From: Rhizorhapis sp. SPR117
GTDB lineage: Bacteria > Pseudomonadota > Alphaproteobacteria > Sphingomonadales > Sphingomonadaceae
Direction: 5' to 3'
DNA length: 63,518 bases
Assembly: GCF_021742065.1 (NCBI RefSeq)
Contig: NZ_JAKKIE010000022.1
Location: 1-63,518 of the forward strand
Within the stretch, counting starts at the first letter, position 1. Each line of letters starts with the position of its first letter. This document shows positions 42,609 to 51,934 of the stretch, piece after piece. The notes under the pieces were generated by a model that saw only the letters and a program-made list of their open reading frames with translations, ran no database searches and was not told the origin of the DNA. The translations under genes were made by a program, and so were the position numbers.

Positions 42609-43118
42609 TCAGGCCTCGCCCCGGGTTTCAATAAGCGATGCCGAAATCGCTTCCTGAGGATTCTTGCCACCCCACAGGACAAACTGAAACACCGGATAAA
42701 AACGTTCGCATTCATCCAATGCTGTTTCCACCAGGGTTTGCGCCTGTTCCAGACTTAGCGTCTCACCTGATCCAAGCAGAACGCCGTTGCGGAACAGGAT
42801 CAGCCCGCTGTTCGACCAGAGTTCGAAATGCCCCAACCAGAGCTGTTCGTTGATGAGACCCAGCGTTTCGTAAATAGCGGGACGCTTTTCATCGGCCACG
42901 CGAATGTCGGGCAAAGCGAGAAGTTGCAGCACCTGATCCTGTTCGCGCCAGATAGCGCGCAATTCATATTGCGCCCAGCTGCCCTGGGTGGTGGCGACGA
43001 TCTCATCTTCCCCTACATGTTCGAATGACCAGCCATGCGCTTCATAATAAGCGGCCAGCATATCAATCGGAGCCGCTTCGTCGCGTTCGCTTTCAAATTC
43101 GTCGCTTTGCATCATCAA
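42609..43118 (-). CDS. YbjN-domain protein
   Basis: The 169-residue protein matches the YbjN family, found next to proC in many alphaproteobacteria. Recognisable parts are MLAAYYEAHGWSFE, IYETLGLINEQLWLGHFELW and RNGVLLGSGETLSLEQAQ. The fold resembles type III secretion chaperone-like proteins. In enterobacteria the family affects motility and stress sensitivity. The molecular function is unknown. It begins with three Met codons, and the exact start is uncertain. Confidence 0.85.
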   Translation of the reverse strand: MMMQSDEFESERDEAAPIDMLAAYYEAHGWSFEHVGEDEIVATTQGSWAQYELRAIWREQDQVLQLLALPDIRVADEKRPAIYETLGLINEQLWLGHFELWSNSGLILFRNGVLLGSGETLSLEQAQTLVETALDECERFYPVFQFVLWGGKNPQEAISASLIETRGEA

Positions 43119-43266
43119 CTTTCTTCCTGCGAGATGCCGACAATAGCAGGGTCAGCAATCAATGCACAGTTCTGCGGCAGGGGAGCAGTCCGCAATGTGA
43201 GTAGATATGTGGATAAGCTGTGGATGAATCGAATGTTCGCTCTCAATCCAGCATCTTAAAATCTCA

Positions 43267-43557
43267 TCACGCGGTCTTTTTTGGCGGTGTTTTCCTGGTG
43301 GCGGGTTTGCGAGGTGCGGCCTTGCCTTCCAATGCATCGAGACGTGCTTTCAGCACCTCGACCTCCTCGCGAGCCTTCGCAGCCATCTCTTTCACGGCTT
43401 CGAATTCATCGCGGCTGACAAAATCCAGCCCACCTATCCATTCCTTCGCGCGCTCACGCGTGGCGGCCTCTGCCTCTCGTCCCATGCCCGCGAGTGTACC
43501 GGCAGCTCCATTGATCAGCTTGGCAAGATCGTCGAAAATTCGGTTCTCAGTTTGCAT
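43267..43557 (-). CDS. ubiK: UbiK-like ubiquinone biosynthesis accessory factor (BMFP domain)
   Basis: This 96-residue protein has the BMFP/UbiK pattern. The N-terminal amphipathic part reads RIFDDLAKLINGAAGTL. A coiled coil follows (SRDEFEAVKEMAAKAREEVE and on to LEGK), ending in a Lys/Pro-rich tail. UbiK helps the cytosolic Ubi complex in ubiquinone synthesis. The ATG at 43557 is preceded by GAGG. A TTG four codons upstream is an alternative. The basic tail (RKPATRKTPPKKTA) is longer than in enterobacterial UbiK. Confidence 0.85.
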   Translation of the reverse strand: MQTENRIFDDLAKLINGAAGTLAGMGREAEAATRERAKEWIGGLDFVSRDEFEAVKEMAAKAREEVEVLKARLDALEGKAAPRKPATRKTPPKKTA

Positions 43558-43592
43558 GTCCAGCCTCAATAGCGCTTCAAGGAAAGAAGGTT

Positions 43593-44141
43593 CTATATCT
43601 GGGTACGCATGGCGGGTGCAACAAGTGTCTCGGCGGCAGGATTAAGCAGATCGATTTCATACGTCAGATACGCCGCGAAACCGAGCCAGAGCAGATATGG
43701 CAACAACAAGAGAGCTGCCGCCTTTCGGATCATCGCAAACAGAATGATGGTAAGAACGGTCAGACCCGCTATGCCAAGCACCAGATAGAATGCATTGGTC
43801 ACCTGGTGCGCGGCAAAAAACAAAGGCGACCAGATCAAATTCAAAATCAGCTGAACCACGAACAATATGATAGCCAGCCCACGCATTGGTGCGCCGCGTG
43901 CATGCAGGATCATCGCTATTGCAAACCCAAGCAGCAGGTAAAGAATGGGCCAGACGGCACCAAACACCCATCCCGGCGGCATCAATTCAGGTTTGGCCAG
44001 CGATGCGAACCAGCGATTTCCATAACCGCTGCCCGCTATTCGGCCCGATGCGATCCCAAGAAACAGGATCAAAGGAACCGTAAACAGCGCCCACCGCAAA
44101 TAGGACATCCGCAACTGCCCTTTAGAGGCTATCTGATTCAT
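43593..44141 (-). CDS. tspO: TspO/MBR-family membrane protein
   Basis: The 182-residue protein has five hydrophobic helices. TspO residues include AKPELMPPGWVFGAVWPILYL split here as KPELMPPGWVFGAVWPILY, then LNLIWSPLFFAAH and LLPYLLWLGFAAYL. Bacterial TspO binds porphyrins and affects tetrapyrrole and stress responses. It lies in a leftward group with ubiK and ybjN but is separated by 35 bp from ubiK. The first 10-12 residues before MSYLRW may be non-native. Confidence 0.9.
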   Translation of the reverse strand: MNQIASKGQLRMSYLRWALFTVPLILFLGIASGRIAGSGYGNRWFASLAKPELMPPGWVFGAVWPILYLLLGFAIAMILHARGAPMRGLAIILFVVQLILNLIWSPLFFAAHQVTNAFYLVLGIAGLTVLTIILFAMIRKAAALLLLPYLLWLGFAAYLTYEIDLLNPAAETLVAPAMRTQI

Positions 44142-44303
44142 CGGCCGATTTCCCCCTATCGATTCGAATCACTCCGCAGGTTCCGGCGTGGCAAGCGCTG
44201 CGTCAAGTTCCCAGCATAGCTTGTGCGGCGAAACCCTGCGCCCCGCAAGCCGCGAATAAGGACGAGGAACAGGCTTCTGTCGCTCTTCGGCACAGCAATT
44301 GTA

Positions 44304-45041
44304 TCAACGTCCCTTCGTGGCGGCGATCAGGAACTCCAGATTGCCTTCGGGCCCGGTAATCGGGCTTTGCACGACATCAACAACATCCCAGCCCTTTTCG
44401 GTTAACCAGTCGCGGACCTCAGCGCAAACGCGGCTATGAACAACCGGGTCGCGAACCACCCCACCCTTGCCGACTTCATCCCGGCCAGCCTCGAACTGCG
44501 GCTTGATGAGTGCAATCAGGCGAGCGGCAGGACTTGCAAAGGACATCGGTCTTTCCAGGACCTTGCACAATGATATGAAACTGGCATCACAAACGATCAG
44601 ATCAATCGGTTCGATGATATGCTGCGTCGTCAAAATCCGCGCACTGGTTTGTTCATGCACCATGACCCGCGGGTCCTGTCGCAGCTTCCAGGCGAGTTGG
44701 TTGGTGCCGCTGTCCACTGCGTAAACGCGCGCAGCGCCCTTGGTCAGGAGAACATCGGTAAAGCCGCCGGTGGAACTGCCCACGTCCATCGCCACCGCGC
44801 CAGTCACATCCCAGCCGAAATGATCGATGGCATGGGCAAGCTTTATGCCGCCGCGCGATACCCAAGGGTGGTCGCGCCCACGCACGTCGATCGCCGCTTC
44901 CTCAGCCATTTGCTGCCCGGCCTTTTCAATCTTGCGATCACCCGAATAGACGAGACCGGCAAGAATCATCGCCTGGGCGCGCGTGCGGCTTTCCACGAGG
45001 CCGCGATCGACCAGCAACTGATCAGCTCTTTTTTTCGCCAT
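44304..45041 (-). CDS. tlyA: TlyA-family rRNA 2'-O-methyltransferase (S4 and FtsJ domains)
   Basis: The 245-residue protein has an N-terminal S4 RNA-binding domain (RADQLLVDRGLVESRTRAQA) and an FtsJ-type methyltransferase domain with SAM motif MDVGSSTGGFTDVLL and IALIKPQFEAG. TlyA enzymes methylate 16S/23S rRNA in some bacteria. Older annotation as hemolysin is misleading. AAGGAG precedes the start, which lies 3 bp after the DsbD-like gene stop, so the pair is likely co-transcribed. Confidence 0.92.
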   Translation of the reverse strand: MAKKRADQLLVDRGLVESRTRAQAMILAGLVYSGDRKIEKAGQQMAEEAAIDVRGRDHPWVSRGGIKLAHAIDHFGWDVTGAVAMDVGSSTGGFTDVLLTKGAARVYAVDSGTNQLAWKLRQDPRVMVHEQTSARILTTQHIIEPIDLIVCDASFISLCKVLERPMSFASPAARLIALIKPQFEAGRDEVGKGGVVRDPVVHSRVCAEVRDWLTEKGWDVVDVVQSPITGPEGNLEFLIAATKGR

Positions 45042-45044
45042 GGC

Positions 45045-47132
45045 TCACTCCTTGGCCAGCGACACGAGCAGCGATGGCGAAAGGACCTGAGGCAGCACTC
45101 GCATCTCGCCGTCCGGCGCGTACCAGAGATAGAGCGGGACGCCTGATCGGCCGTGCCTTTCCAGAAAGCGGCTGATCTCTGGATCGGCATTGGTCCAGTC
45201 GCCAACCAAGGTTGCGACATTCGCCTTGCCAAATGCTGCCCGTACTTCTTCACGGTCAATGGCTGCGGCCTCATTGACCTTGCATGTAAGACACCAGTCG
45301 GCGGTGAAATAGAGGAAGACCGGGCGGCCCTCCGCGCGCAGGGCCGCAAGTCTGGTTTCGCTGAACGGTTCGCCGATAACCAGCTTCTGCTTCGGTTCAA
45401 TAGCCGATCCGCTCTCCGTCGAAAGCAACATGATACCGCCCACCATGGCGACAACGATGGCAAGGCTGAGGAGAAACGCACCCCTGCGCCCATGCGCCTG
45501 CCGTGCACCGATCCACCAGAACAGCAAACCGGCAACGGCCGCCACGCCAAGACCAATGGTCATGCCCGCTATGCCCGACTGACGCCCCAACAGCCAGACC
45601 AACGCCAGCGCGGTAGCGAACATGGGCACTGCCAATATGCGCCGCAAAGTTCCCATCCATGGCCCAGGCCTGGGCAGGCGCCTGCGCAGGGCGGGAATGA
45701 AGGCGATCAGCAGGAAAGGCAAAGCCAGTCCAAGACCCAAACCGGCAAAAATTGCCAGCGCCAACAGCGCGGGCAATACCAGCGCTGCGCCCAATGCCGC
45801 TCCCATGAACGGCCCGGTGCAGGGCGTGGCGACAAAGGCTGCCAGCGCGCCGGTCCAGAAGGAGCCTGCGGCACCGCCTTTTTCTGCAAAGCTGCTACCG
45901 GCGTCGATACTACCCAATTCAAACAGTCCGGCAAAATTGAACGCAATAGCGGTAATCAGGACGAGCAGCAGCAGGATGATCCGCGGGTCCTGCAACTGAA
46001 AGGCCCAACCCACCGCAGCGCCGCCCGCGCGCAAGGCAAGCAACAGTCCGCCCAGCATCACGCATGTCAGGATCGCGCCTGCCATATAGGCAAGCGCATC
46101 CCGCCGAACCACGGCTTCATTGCCACCTGCTTTTGCCAGCTTCATAGCCTTGAGGCTCAGGATCGGGAATACGCATGGCATGATATTGAGCAACAGCCCG
46201 CCCAGAAGCGCACTGGCCAATGCCGCCGCAATCGCGCCAGCGCCAACGGCAGACCGCTCAACATCGGCGCTCGTCACCACCTCCTGAGCGACAGGCACGC
46301 CCGCCTGCGGAACTGGCCCCGGCACGGCGGTCAGCGTAAAGCCGCGATGTTCGCCAGTCTTGATCAGCCCACGCAATGCTTGGGGCGGCGATCCGCCAGC
46401 GTTGGTTTCGACAATCAGCCAATCGCCATTCCGCGTCACCGATTGCGGACTGGCATAAGCAATTGCGTTTTCGGTCAGGGGAAAGAAATAGGGTGCGGCG
46501 ATCGCAGCCGTCTTTGGGAATGGAATCGCCAACCGGATGCGCTCGCCCGCAAGCGCAAATCGCCCTTCGGCAGCGAGTGGCCGTGGCAAATGCGCGCGAA
46601 ACTTGTCAAACTCCGCACGTTTGTTTGCATCGACCCCACCGTCCCCAATGCGGAGATCAAGCGCCAGATCGTCGCCCTCTGGTACGCATATTTCCCGCGT
46701 GCAGGAAAGCCAGTCGGCACGCACCCTGACAGGCAGCACGTCGCCCGCACGCAGGGTTTGCGGCAGGTCCAGCGTCACCAGCAGCGCATAATCACCCTCA
46801 TACACATAGTTCATCAGGCCAGAGAGAAGCAGCGTTTCTGGCACGGGATAGCGCAATGCGCCTACCTTCACACCCGGCGGCACATCCCATTTGAGCGTCA
46901 TCCCCTTGCCCGCATCGCCGGGATTTTCCCAATAACCGTGCCAACCAGGATGCGGCTTCATGACAAAAGCAAGCGTTACCGACTGACCCGGCGCGGGTGC
47001 ATCGCTTTCAGCGACCAACGTAGCGGGAACGTGCAGCATGCGTGACTGCGCAGAGGCTGAAATGGACGAAAACGTACATAGCGCCGCGATTGTCATCAGG
47101 AAGAAATGAAATATCCGCATTCGCTTGTTCAT
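45045..47132 (-). CDS. DsbD/ScsB-type thiol:disulfide interchange protein
   Basis: This 695-residue membrane protein passes electrons from the cytosol to the periplasm. After a signal peptide (cut near ISASA) there is a periplasmic DsbC-like domain with the Cys pair in SCTREICVPEG. A membrane core of about eight helices has conserved Cys in NIMPCVFPILS and ATPCTGPFMG. The C-terminal thioredoxin domain carries WCLTCKVNE. Its length and N-terminal domain fit the ScsB-like branch rather than E. coli DsbD. It is divergent from the phosphatase gene across 59 bp. Confidence 0.93.
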   Translation of the reverse strand: MNKRMRIFHFFLMTIAALCTFSSISASAQSRMLHVPATLVAESDAPAPGQSVTLAFVMKPHPGWHGYWENPGDAGKGMTLKWDVPPGVKVGALRYPVPETLLLSGLMNYVYEGDYALLVTLDLPQTLRAGDVLPVRVRADWLSCTREICVPEGDDLALDLRIGDGGVDANKRAEFDKFRAHLPRPLAAEGRFALAGERIRLAIPFPKTAAIAAPYFFPLTENAIAYASPQSVTRNGDWLIVETNAGGSPPQALRGLIKTGEHRGFTLTAVPGPVPQAGVPVAQEVVTSADVERSAVGAGAIAAALASALLGGLLLNIMPCVFPILSLKAMKLAKAGGNEAVVRRDALAYMAGAILTCVMLGGLLLALRAGGAAVGWAFQLQDPRIILLLLVLITAIAFNFAGLFELGSIDAGSSFAEKGGAAGSFWTGALAAFVATPCTGPFMGAALGAALVLPALLALAIFAGLGLGLALPFLLIAFIPALRRRLPRPGPWMGTLRRILAVPMFATALALVWLLGRQSGIAGMTIGLGVAAVAGLLFWWIGARQAHGRRGAFLLSLAIVVAMVGGIMLLSTESGSAIEPKQKLVIGEPFSETRLAALRAEGRPVFLYFTADWCLTCKVNEAAAIDREEVRAAFGKANVATLVGDWTNADPEISRFLERHGRSGVPLYLWYAPDGEMRVLPQVLSPSLLVSLAKE

Positions 47133-47191
47133 CCTGGTTTTTCGCGGCTAGCTATAGCCGCAAGAGCGGTCCATCCGCCAAGGAGTTATTC

Positions 47192-48844
47192 ATGAAATTC
47201 GTCGCGACCGTTACCGCGCTGACATCTCTGACGCTAGCCCTTTCCCCTGCGCAGGCCAGCGACACGCCCTCGCCGGCCGTCCCACCCAAGCTGATCGTCG
47301 CCATATCTGTCGACCAGTTTTCTGCTGATTTGTTCGCGGAGTATCGCCAATATTTTCAGGGAGGCCTCAAGCGCCTGTCACAAGGCATTGTGTTTCCATC
47401 AGGATATCAGGGCCATGCGGCGACCGAAACCTGCCCCGGTCATTCCACCATTTTAACCGGCGATCGCCCGGCACGCACTGGCATCATCGCAAATCACTGG
47501 TACGATCTTTCTGCCAAGCGAGCCGACAAGCTGGTCTATTGCGCCGAAGACGAAAATGAACCGGGCACAGACAGCGATCATTATGTCCTATCCCCTGCCC
47601 ATCTGCGCGTCCCAACGCTGGGGGATCGGATGAAAGCTGCCGATCCCGCCGCGCGCGTCGTTTCTGTATCCGGCAAAGACCGGGCCGCGCTGATGATGGG
47701 TGGGCGGCATACCGACCAGATGTGGTGGTGGGGCGGCAAGGGCTTTACCACTTTAAAGGGCCGCCCGACCGACCCGACGGTAGACAAGGTGAACGCGGTG
47801 GTGGCTGCGCGTCTCGCCACCGCACAGCCGGCCGCTGCCTTGCCGCCCATATGCGAGGCCCGTAATTATCCCGTCCGCGCCGGAGAGCAAACGGTTGGCA
47901 CGGGTCGATTCGCCCGAGACTCTGGCGACCACAAGGCGTTTCGCGCCTCACCGGAACTCGACGCATCGACTCTCGCGCTGGCCGCTGCGCTACGTGAGAA
48001 GATGAAACTGGGGGAAGGCGCGCATACCGACCTGTTGGCGATCGGTGCCTCGGCCACGGATTATGTGGGGCATAGCTATGGCACGCAGGGTTCGGAAATG
48101 TGCGCCCAACTGATGTCGCTTGACCACGATCTGGGGGATTTCTTTACCAAGTTGGACAATGCCGGAATCGATTATGTCGTGGTGCTGACTGCAGACCATG
48201 GCGGTCAGGACCTGCCCGAACGGAACGATTTGAATGCCGCGCCGACAGCTGCCCGTATCAATACCAACCTCAATGCAAAAGTGTTGGGTCAAGCCATCGG
48301 CACCAAGCTGGGATTTTCTGGTCAGCTGCTCTACAGTGACGGCGCCAATGGGGACTATTATGTCGATCCCGGCCTTGGCCGCCCGCAACGCGCGGCGGTA
48401 ATCGCAGAGGCCATAGGCATGTTGCAAAACCATCCGCAAGTCGCGGCGGTGTTCAGCCATGACAGCCTTGCCGCAATGGCTTTACCCAGCGGATCGCCCG
48501 ACACATGGTCATTGGCCGAACGCGCGCGCGCATCTTTCGATGCCCAGAGATCGGGCGATTTTGTCGTCCTTTTGAAGCCGCGCGTGACGCCGATCCCTGT
48601 TCCGAAAAGGGGTTATGTGGCAACGCATGGCAGCCCATGGGATTATGACCGACGCGTGCCAATCCTGTTCTGGCGCAAGGGATTACAGGGTTTTGAGCAA
48701 CCGTTGCCGGTCGAAACAATCGACATCATGCCAACGCTGGCTGCCATGATTGGCCTGGAACTTCACCCCAACGATGTGGACGGACGTTGCCTGGACCTGG
48801 ACGTTGGCGAAAAAGACATATGCCCTCACATCCCGGCACCATGA
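47192..48844 (+). CDS. PafA-like secreted alkaline phosphatase
   Basis: The 550-residue protein has a signal peptide (cut near AQASD) and an alkaline phosphatase superfamily domain. The nucleophile Thr is in HAATETCPGHSTILTG (residues 75-90). Metal ligands are suggested by VSVDQF, LTADHGGQDLP and YVATHGSPWDYD. The Thr nucleophile and WWWGGKGF place it with PafA-like phosphate monoesterases, often active without phosphate starvation control. AAGGAG precedes the ATG. It should act in the periplasm on organic phosphates. Confidence 0.9.
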   Translation: MKFVATVTALTSLTLALSPAQASDTPSPAVPPKLIVAISVDQFSADLFAEYRQYFQGGLKRLSQGIVFPSGYQGHAATETCPGHSTILTGDRPARTGIIANHWYDLSAKRADKLVYCAEDENEPGTDSDHYVLSPAHLRVPTLGDRMKAADPAARVVSVSGKDRAALMMGGRHTDQMWWWGGKGFTTLKGRPTDPTVDKVNAVVAARLATAQPAAALPPICEARNYPVRAGEQTVGTGRFARDSGDHKAFRASPELDASTLALAAALREKMKLGEGAHTDLLAIGASATDYVGHSYGTQGSEMCAQLMSLDHDLGDFFTKLDNAGIDYVVVLTADHGGQDLPERNDLNAAPTAARINTNLNAKVLGQAIGTKLGFSGQLLYSDGANGDYYVDPGLGRPQRAAVIAEAIGMLQNHPQVAAVFSHDSLAAMALPSGSPDTWSLAERARASFDAQRSGDFVVLLKPRVTPIPVPKRGYVATHGSPWDYDRRVPILFWRKGLQGFEQPLPVETIDIMPTLAAMIGLELHPNDVDGRCLDLDVGEKDICPHIPAP

Positions 48845-48981
48845 AGGCCGCTGAACAGCCCTGGTGAACTTTCCATTGCCATTTCCAAACGTCTGGTAGT
48901 AGCCTTTCATGGCGAAGATCAAGTCAAACAAAGGAGTCGGCGGCTTTCGAATTTCAGGGATGACCCTGGCAGAAAGGTGGA

Positions 48982-49671
48982 ATGCGCATAGCCATTGCGG
49001 ACAAGAACCCGGTAGCAATCAACTTGCTGAAAGAGGTTACAGAAGGGATGGGGCACCATGTCACCATTTTCCAGTCCGCTGCGCCATTGATTACGCAACT
49101 ACAGCGTGACACCTATGATCTTCTATTTCTCAACTGGACCATATCCGATGGATCGGGGCGTAGCGTTCTGAATTGGGTGCAGCAGAATGTGAAAGTGCCC
49201 CCCGCCATCATCATGGTGACAGACACTGCAAGCAAAAAGGATATTGCCGCCGCCCTGCATGCTGGCGCCGATGATTATATCGTAATGCCAGAAGACGATA
49301 ACGTGGTCGAAGCCCGTATTGCTGCTCTGTTACGACGGTGCGTGAGTCGTGCCTCCGCCGATGGCCCCCCACAATTTTTTGGCCGCTATTGTTTCGACCG
49401 GCACAAGCAGACCGCTCTGCTGAATGGAGAGGAAATTCCCCTCACATCAAAAGAGTTTACGCTGGCTCTGCTCTTTTTCCACAATGAACAGCGCGCCTTG
49501 TCTCGCGCCTATATAATGAACGCTGTCTGGCATAGCGTCGCCGACCTGCCATCCCGTACGCTCGACATGCATGTTTCCCGCATCCGGTCCAAATTGCAGC
49601 TGAAGCCGGAAAACGGGTTCCGGCTGTTTACAGTCTTTGGTTATGGCTATCGGCTTGAACGGATGGAATAG
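48982..49671 (+). CDS. OmpR/PhoB-type response regulator with non-phosphorylatable receiver
   Basis: The 229-residue protein has a receiver domain and a winged-helix DNA-binding domain (LTSKEFTLALLFFHNEQRAL; SRTLDMHVSRIRSKLQL; VFGYGYRLE). The phospho-acceptor Asp is replaced by Asn51 (LLFLNWTISDGSG), and the signalling Lys by Met102 (DYIVMPED), so normal phosphorylation is not possible. No histidine kinase is adjacent. AAAGGTGGA precedes the ATG. It may respond to protein partners or simply to its own concentration. Target genes are unknown. Confidence 0.9.
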   Translation: MRIAIADKNPVAINLLKEVTEGMGHHVTIFQSAAPLITQLQRDTYDLLFLNWTISDGSGRSVLNWVQQNVKVPPAIIMVTDTASKKDIAAALHAGADDYIVMPEDDNVVEARIAALLRRCVSRASADGPPQFFGRYCFDRHKQTALLNGEEIPLTSKEFTLALLFFHNEQRALSRAYIMNAVWHSVADLPSRTLDMHVSRIRSKLQLKPENGFRLFTVFGYGYRLERME

Positions 49672-49691
49672 GCGGCAGAGGGCCTGCAAAT

Positions 49692-49720
49692 GGAAAACCG
49701 GCTGGTACGCGACCAGCCGG
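49692..49720 (-). terminator. Rho-independent terminator of the cytochrome bc1 operon
   Basis: On the minus strand CCGGCTGGT and ACCAGCCGG form a perfect 9-bp stem with a 5-nt loop, followed at once by TTTTCC. It lies about 50 bp after the cytochrome c1 stop. It could also stop the convergent regulator transcript, though it lacks a U-tract in that direction. Confidence 0.8.
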
Positions 49721-49770
49721 CTCCCTGTAACCACAATTCTTGCTGCCCACCGAATGCGGCAGCGCCAATC

Positions 49771-50613
49771 TCAATGCTTCTTGTCAGCCCAGATGTTGCG
49801 GTAGGACATGTAGGCAAGACCTGTTGCAACCAGCAGGAACAACAAGACGGCTAAACCAGTCCGATGACGGCTTTCAAGCTTGGGTTCCGCTGTCCAGGTC
49901 AGAAATGCTGCAACGTCCTTCGCCATCTGGTCGACCGTTGCCTTGGTCCCATCGGCATAGGTTACCTGCCCCTCGCTGGTCAGCGGAGGCGCCATGGCCA
50001 GGTTCAGGTTAGCGAAATAGGGATTATAGTGCAGACCTTCAGGTGTCTTGGCATCCGGGAACTCCTTGAGAAGTTCCGCTGGCTGCCCCTGATATCCTGT
50101 CAGCAGCGAATAGATATAGGCATTACCATGATGGCGAGCCTTGCTCATCAGCGACAGATCGGGTGGCACCGCATTGTTATTCGCGGCACGTGCAGCGACG
50201 TCGTTGGCAAACGGCATTGGAATATGATCGGCAGGAACAGGCTTACGTGTTGCTGCTTCGCCAGTGTCAGGATTAATCGATGGCGTTTCGATCGGCCAAT
50301 TTGCCGCGATCGCCTTCACCTCTGCTTCATTATAGCCAAGACCTTCCAGATCACGGAAGGCGACGTAGCGCGCGGAGTGACAGGCCGCGCAGACTTCCTT
50401 GAATACCTGAAACCCGCGCTGCAACTGCTGGCGATCATAATGGCCAAGTGGGCCATCCGATGCGAATTCCACTTCCTTGGGCGCAAGGTGGAATTCATGT
50501 TCGACCGTAGGCATGGGAGGGTCGCTGACGTAATTCACCGCGCCGAAGATGAAGGAATAGAGCAACATGCCCGAAAAGAAGATGCCGACAAGAGCAGCGA
50601 GTACGCGAACCAT
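49771..50613 (-). CDS. petC: Cytochrome c1, haem subunit of the bc1 complex
   Basis: The 280-residue protein is the c1 subunit of ubiquinol:cytochrome c reductase. An N-terminal membrane or signal segment precedes the c-type haem motif CAACH (EVCAACHSARYVAF). The axial Met is probably in NLAMAPPLTSEG. A C-terminal anchor helix reads TGLAVLLFLLVATGLAY. It is the third gene of the pet operon, 14 bp after cytochrome b. A terminator follows. Confidence 0.95.
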   Translation of the reverse strand: MVRVLAALVGIFFSGMLLYSFIFGAVNYVSDPPMPTVEHEFHLAPKEVEFASDGPLGHYDRQQLQRGFQVFKEVCAACHSARYVAFRDLEGLGYNEAEVKAIAANWPIETPSINPDTGEAATRKPVPADHIPMPFANDVAARAANNNAVPPDLSLMSKARHHGNAYIYSLLTGYQGQPAELLKEFPDAKTPEGLHYNPYFANLNLAMAPPLTSEGQVTYADGTKATVDQMAKDVAAFLTWTAEPKLESRHRTGLAVLLFLLVATGLAYMSYRNIWADKKH

Positions 50614-50627
50614 TTTATCTATTCCCC

Positions 50628-51923
50628 TTATTCGGCCGACACTGCGGCAGTTTTGCCGCCTGCCGCCGCATGGTCTTTGCCAAGTACCGACTCAGTGATC
50701 GATCCGGGTAGTGGAAGCGGTTTCTCGATCTTGGAAATGATCGGCAGAATGATCAGGAAATGCGCAAAATAATAGGCTGAGGCAAGCTGACTGATCATCA
50801 CGAAAGGCTCTTCCGCCGGCGCTCCCCCGCAATAACCCAGTATTAGCACGTCAATGACAAGCACCCAGAAGAACTGCTTGAACAATGGACGATAGCTGCC
50901 CGAACGAACCGGAGAGTTATCGAGCCAGGGCAGAACGAACAGCACCAACATCGAAGCGAACATCGCCATCACACCCATCAACTTCGCCGGAATGAACAGG
51001 AAGTCGAAAGTGAAGGCGCGCAGAATTGCGTAGAAAGGCCAGAAATACCATTCAGGAACAATATGCGCGGGCGTGGAGAGCGGGTTTGCCGCGATGTAAT
51101 TGTCCGGGTGCCCCAAAGCATTCGGCAGGAAAAACAGCATGATGGCGAACAGGATCAGGAAGATACCAAGTCCGAAACCGTCCTTCGCTGTGTAATAGGG
51201 ATGGAATGGCACGGTGTCCTGCGGCCCCTGAACGTCCACGCCGGTGGGATTGCTGGAACCTGGAATATGCAAAGCCCAGATGTGCAGGATAATGACGCCC
51301 GCAATCACAAAAGGCAGCAGATAGTGAAGCGAGAAGAAGCGGTTCAAAGCGGCGTCACCCGGTGCAAAGCCACCCAGCAACCAGGTCTGGATCGGATCAC
51401 CCACCAATGGGATCGCACCGAAGAGTCCTGTAATAACCTTGGCGCCCCAAAAGCTCATCTGCCCCCAGGGAAGCACATAACCCATGAACGCAGTCGCCAT
51501 CATCAAAATGAAGATCACAACGCCCAACAGCCAGACCATTTCGCGTGGCGCCTTGTAGGAGCCATAGAAAAGGCCGCGGAAAATGTGGAGATACACGACA
51601 ATAAAGAAGAAGCTGGCGCCATTGGCATGGGCATAACGCAGCAACCAGCCCGAATTCACATCGCGCATGATATGTTCGACGCTATCAAAGGCGATCCCCG
51701 CACTGGCCGCGTAATGCATGGCCAATACGATGCCGGTAATCAGCTGAATGGTCAGGGCGACGCCCGCAAGCACGCCAAAGTTCCAGAAATAATTCAGGTT
51801 CCGGGGCACCGGATAGCCCGCACCAACGGCGTTATACACCAGGCGCGGCAGCGGCAGACGGGTATCGATCCACTGCATCAGCGGATTTTTCGGCGTATAA
51901 TGTTCAGCCCAGGGAAAACTCAT
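50628..51923 (-). CDS. petB: Cytochrome b subunit of the bc1 complex
   Basis: The 431-residue membrane protein has eight helices and the four haem-ligating His residues, in helix B ([10 protein letters not shown] and [14 protein letters not shown]) and helix D ([10 protein letters not shown] and ILHIWALH). The quinol-site signature PEWYF occurs in [17 protein letters not shown]. It forms the catalytic core with the Rieske and c1 subunits. The gene follows the Rieske gene by 11 bp. Confidence 0.97.
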   Translation of the reverse strand: MSFPWAEHYTPKNPLMQWIDTRLPLPRLVYNAVGAGYPVPRNLNYFWNFGVLAGVALTIQLITGIVLAMHYAASAGIAFDSVEHIMRDVNSGWLLRYAHANGASFFFIVVYLHIFRGLFYGSYKAPREMVWLLGVVIFILMMATAFMGYVLPWGQMSFWGAKVITGLFGAIPLVGDPIQTWLLGGFAPGDAALNRFFSLHYLLPFVIAGVIILHIWALHIPGSSNPTGVDVQGPQDTVPFHPYYTAKDGFGLGIFLILFAIMLFFLPNALGHPDNYIAANPLSTPAHIVPEWYFWPFYAILRAFTFDFLFIPAKLMGVMAMFASMLVLFVLPWLDNSPVRSGSYRPLFKQFFWVLVIDVLILGYCGGAPAEEPFVMISQLASAYYFAHFLIILPIISKIEKPLPLPGSITESVLGKDHAAAGGKTAAVSAE

Positions 51924-51934
51924 GATCTCTTACC

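Noticed and set aside
45153..47045. 630-codon open frame on the plus strand opposite the DsbD-like gene
   Set aside because: It mirrors a clear DsbD gene with domains and catalytic motifs. The antisense product is Gln-, Arg- and His-rich without any domain, as expected from codon bias.
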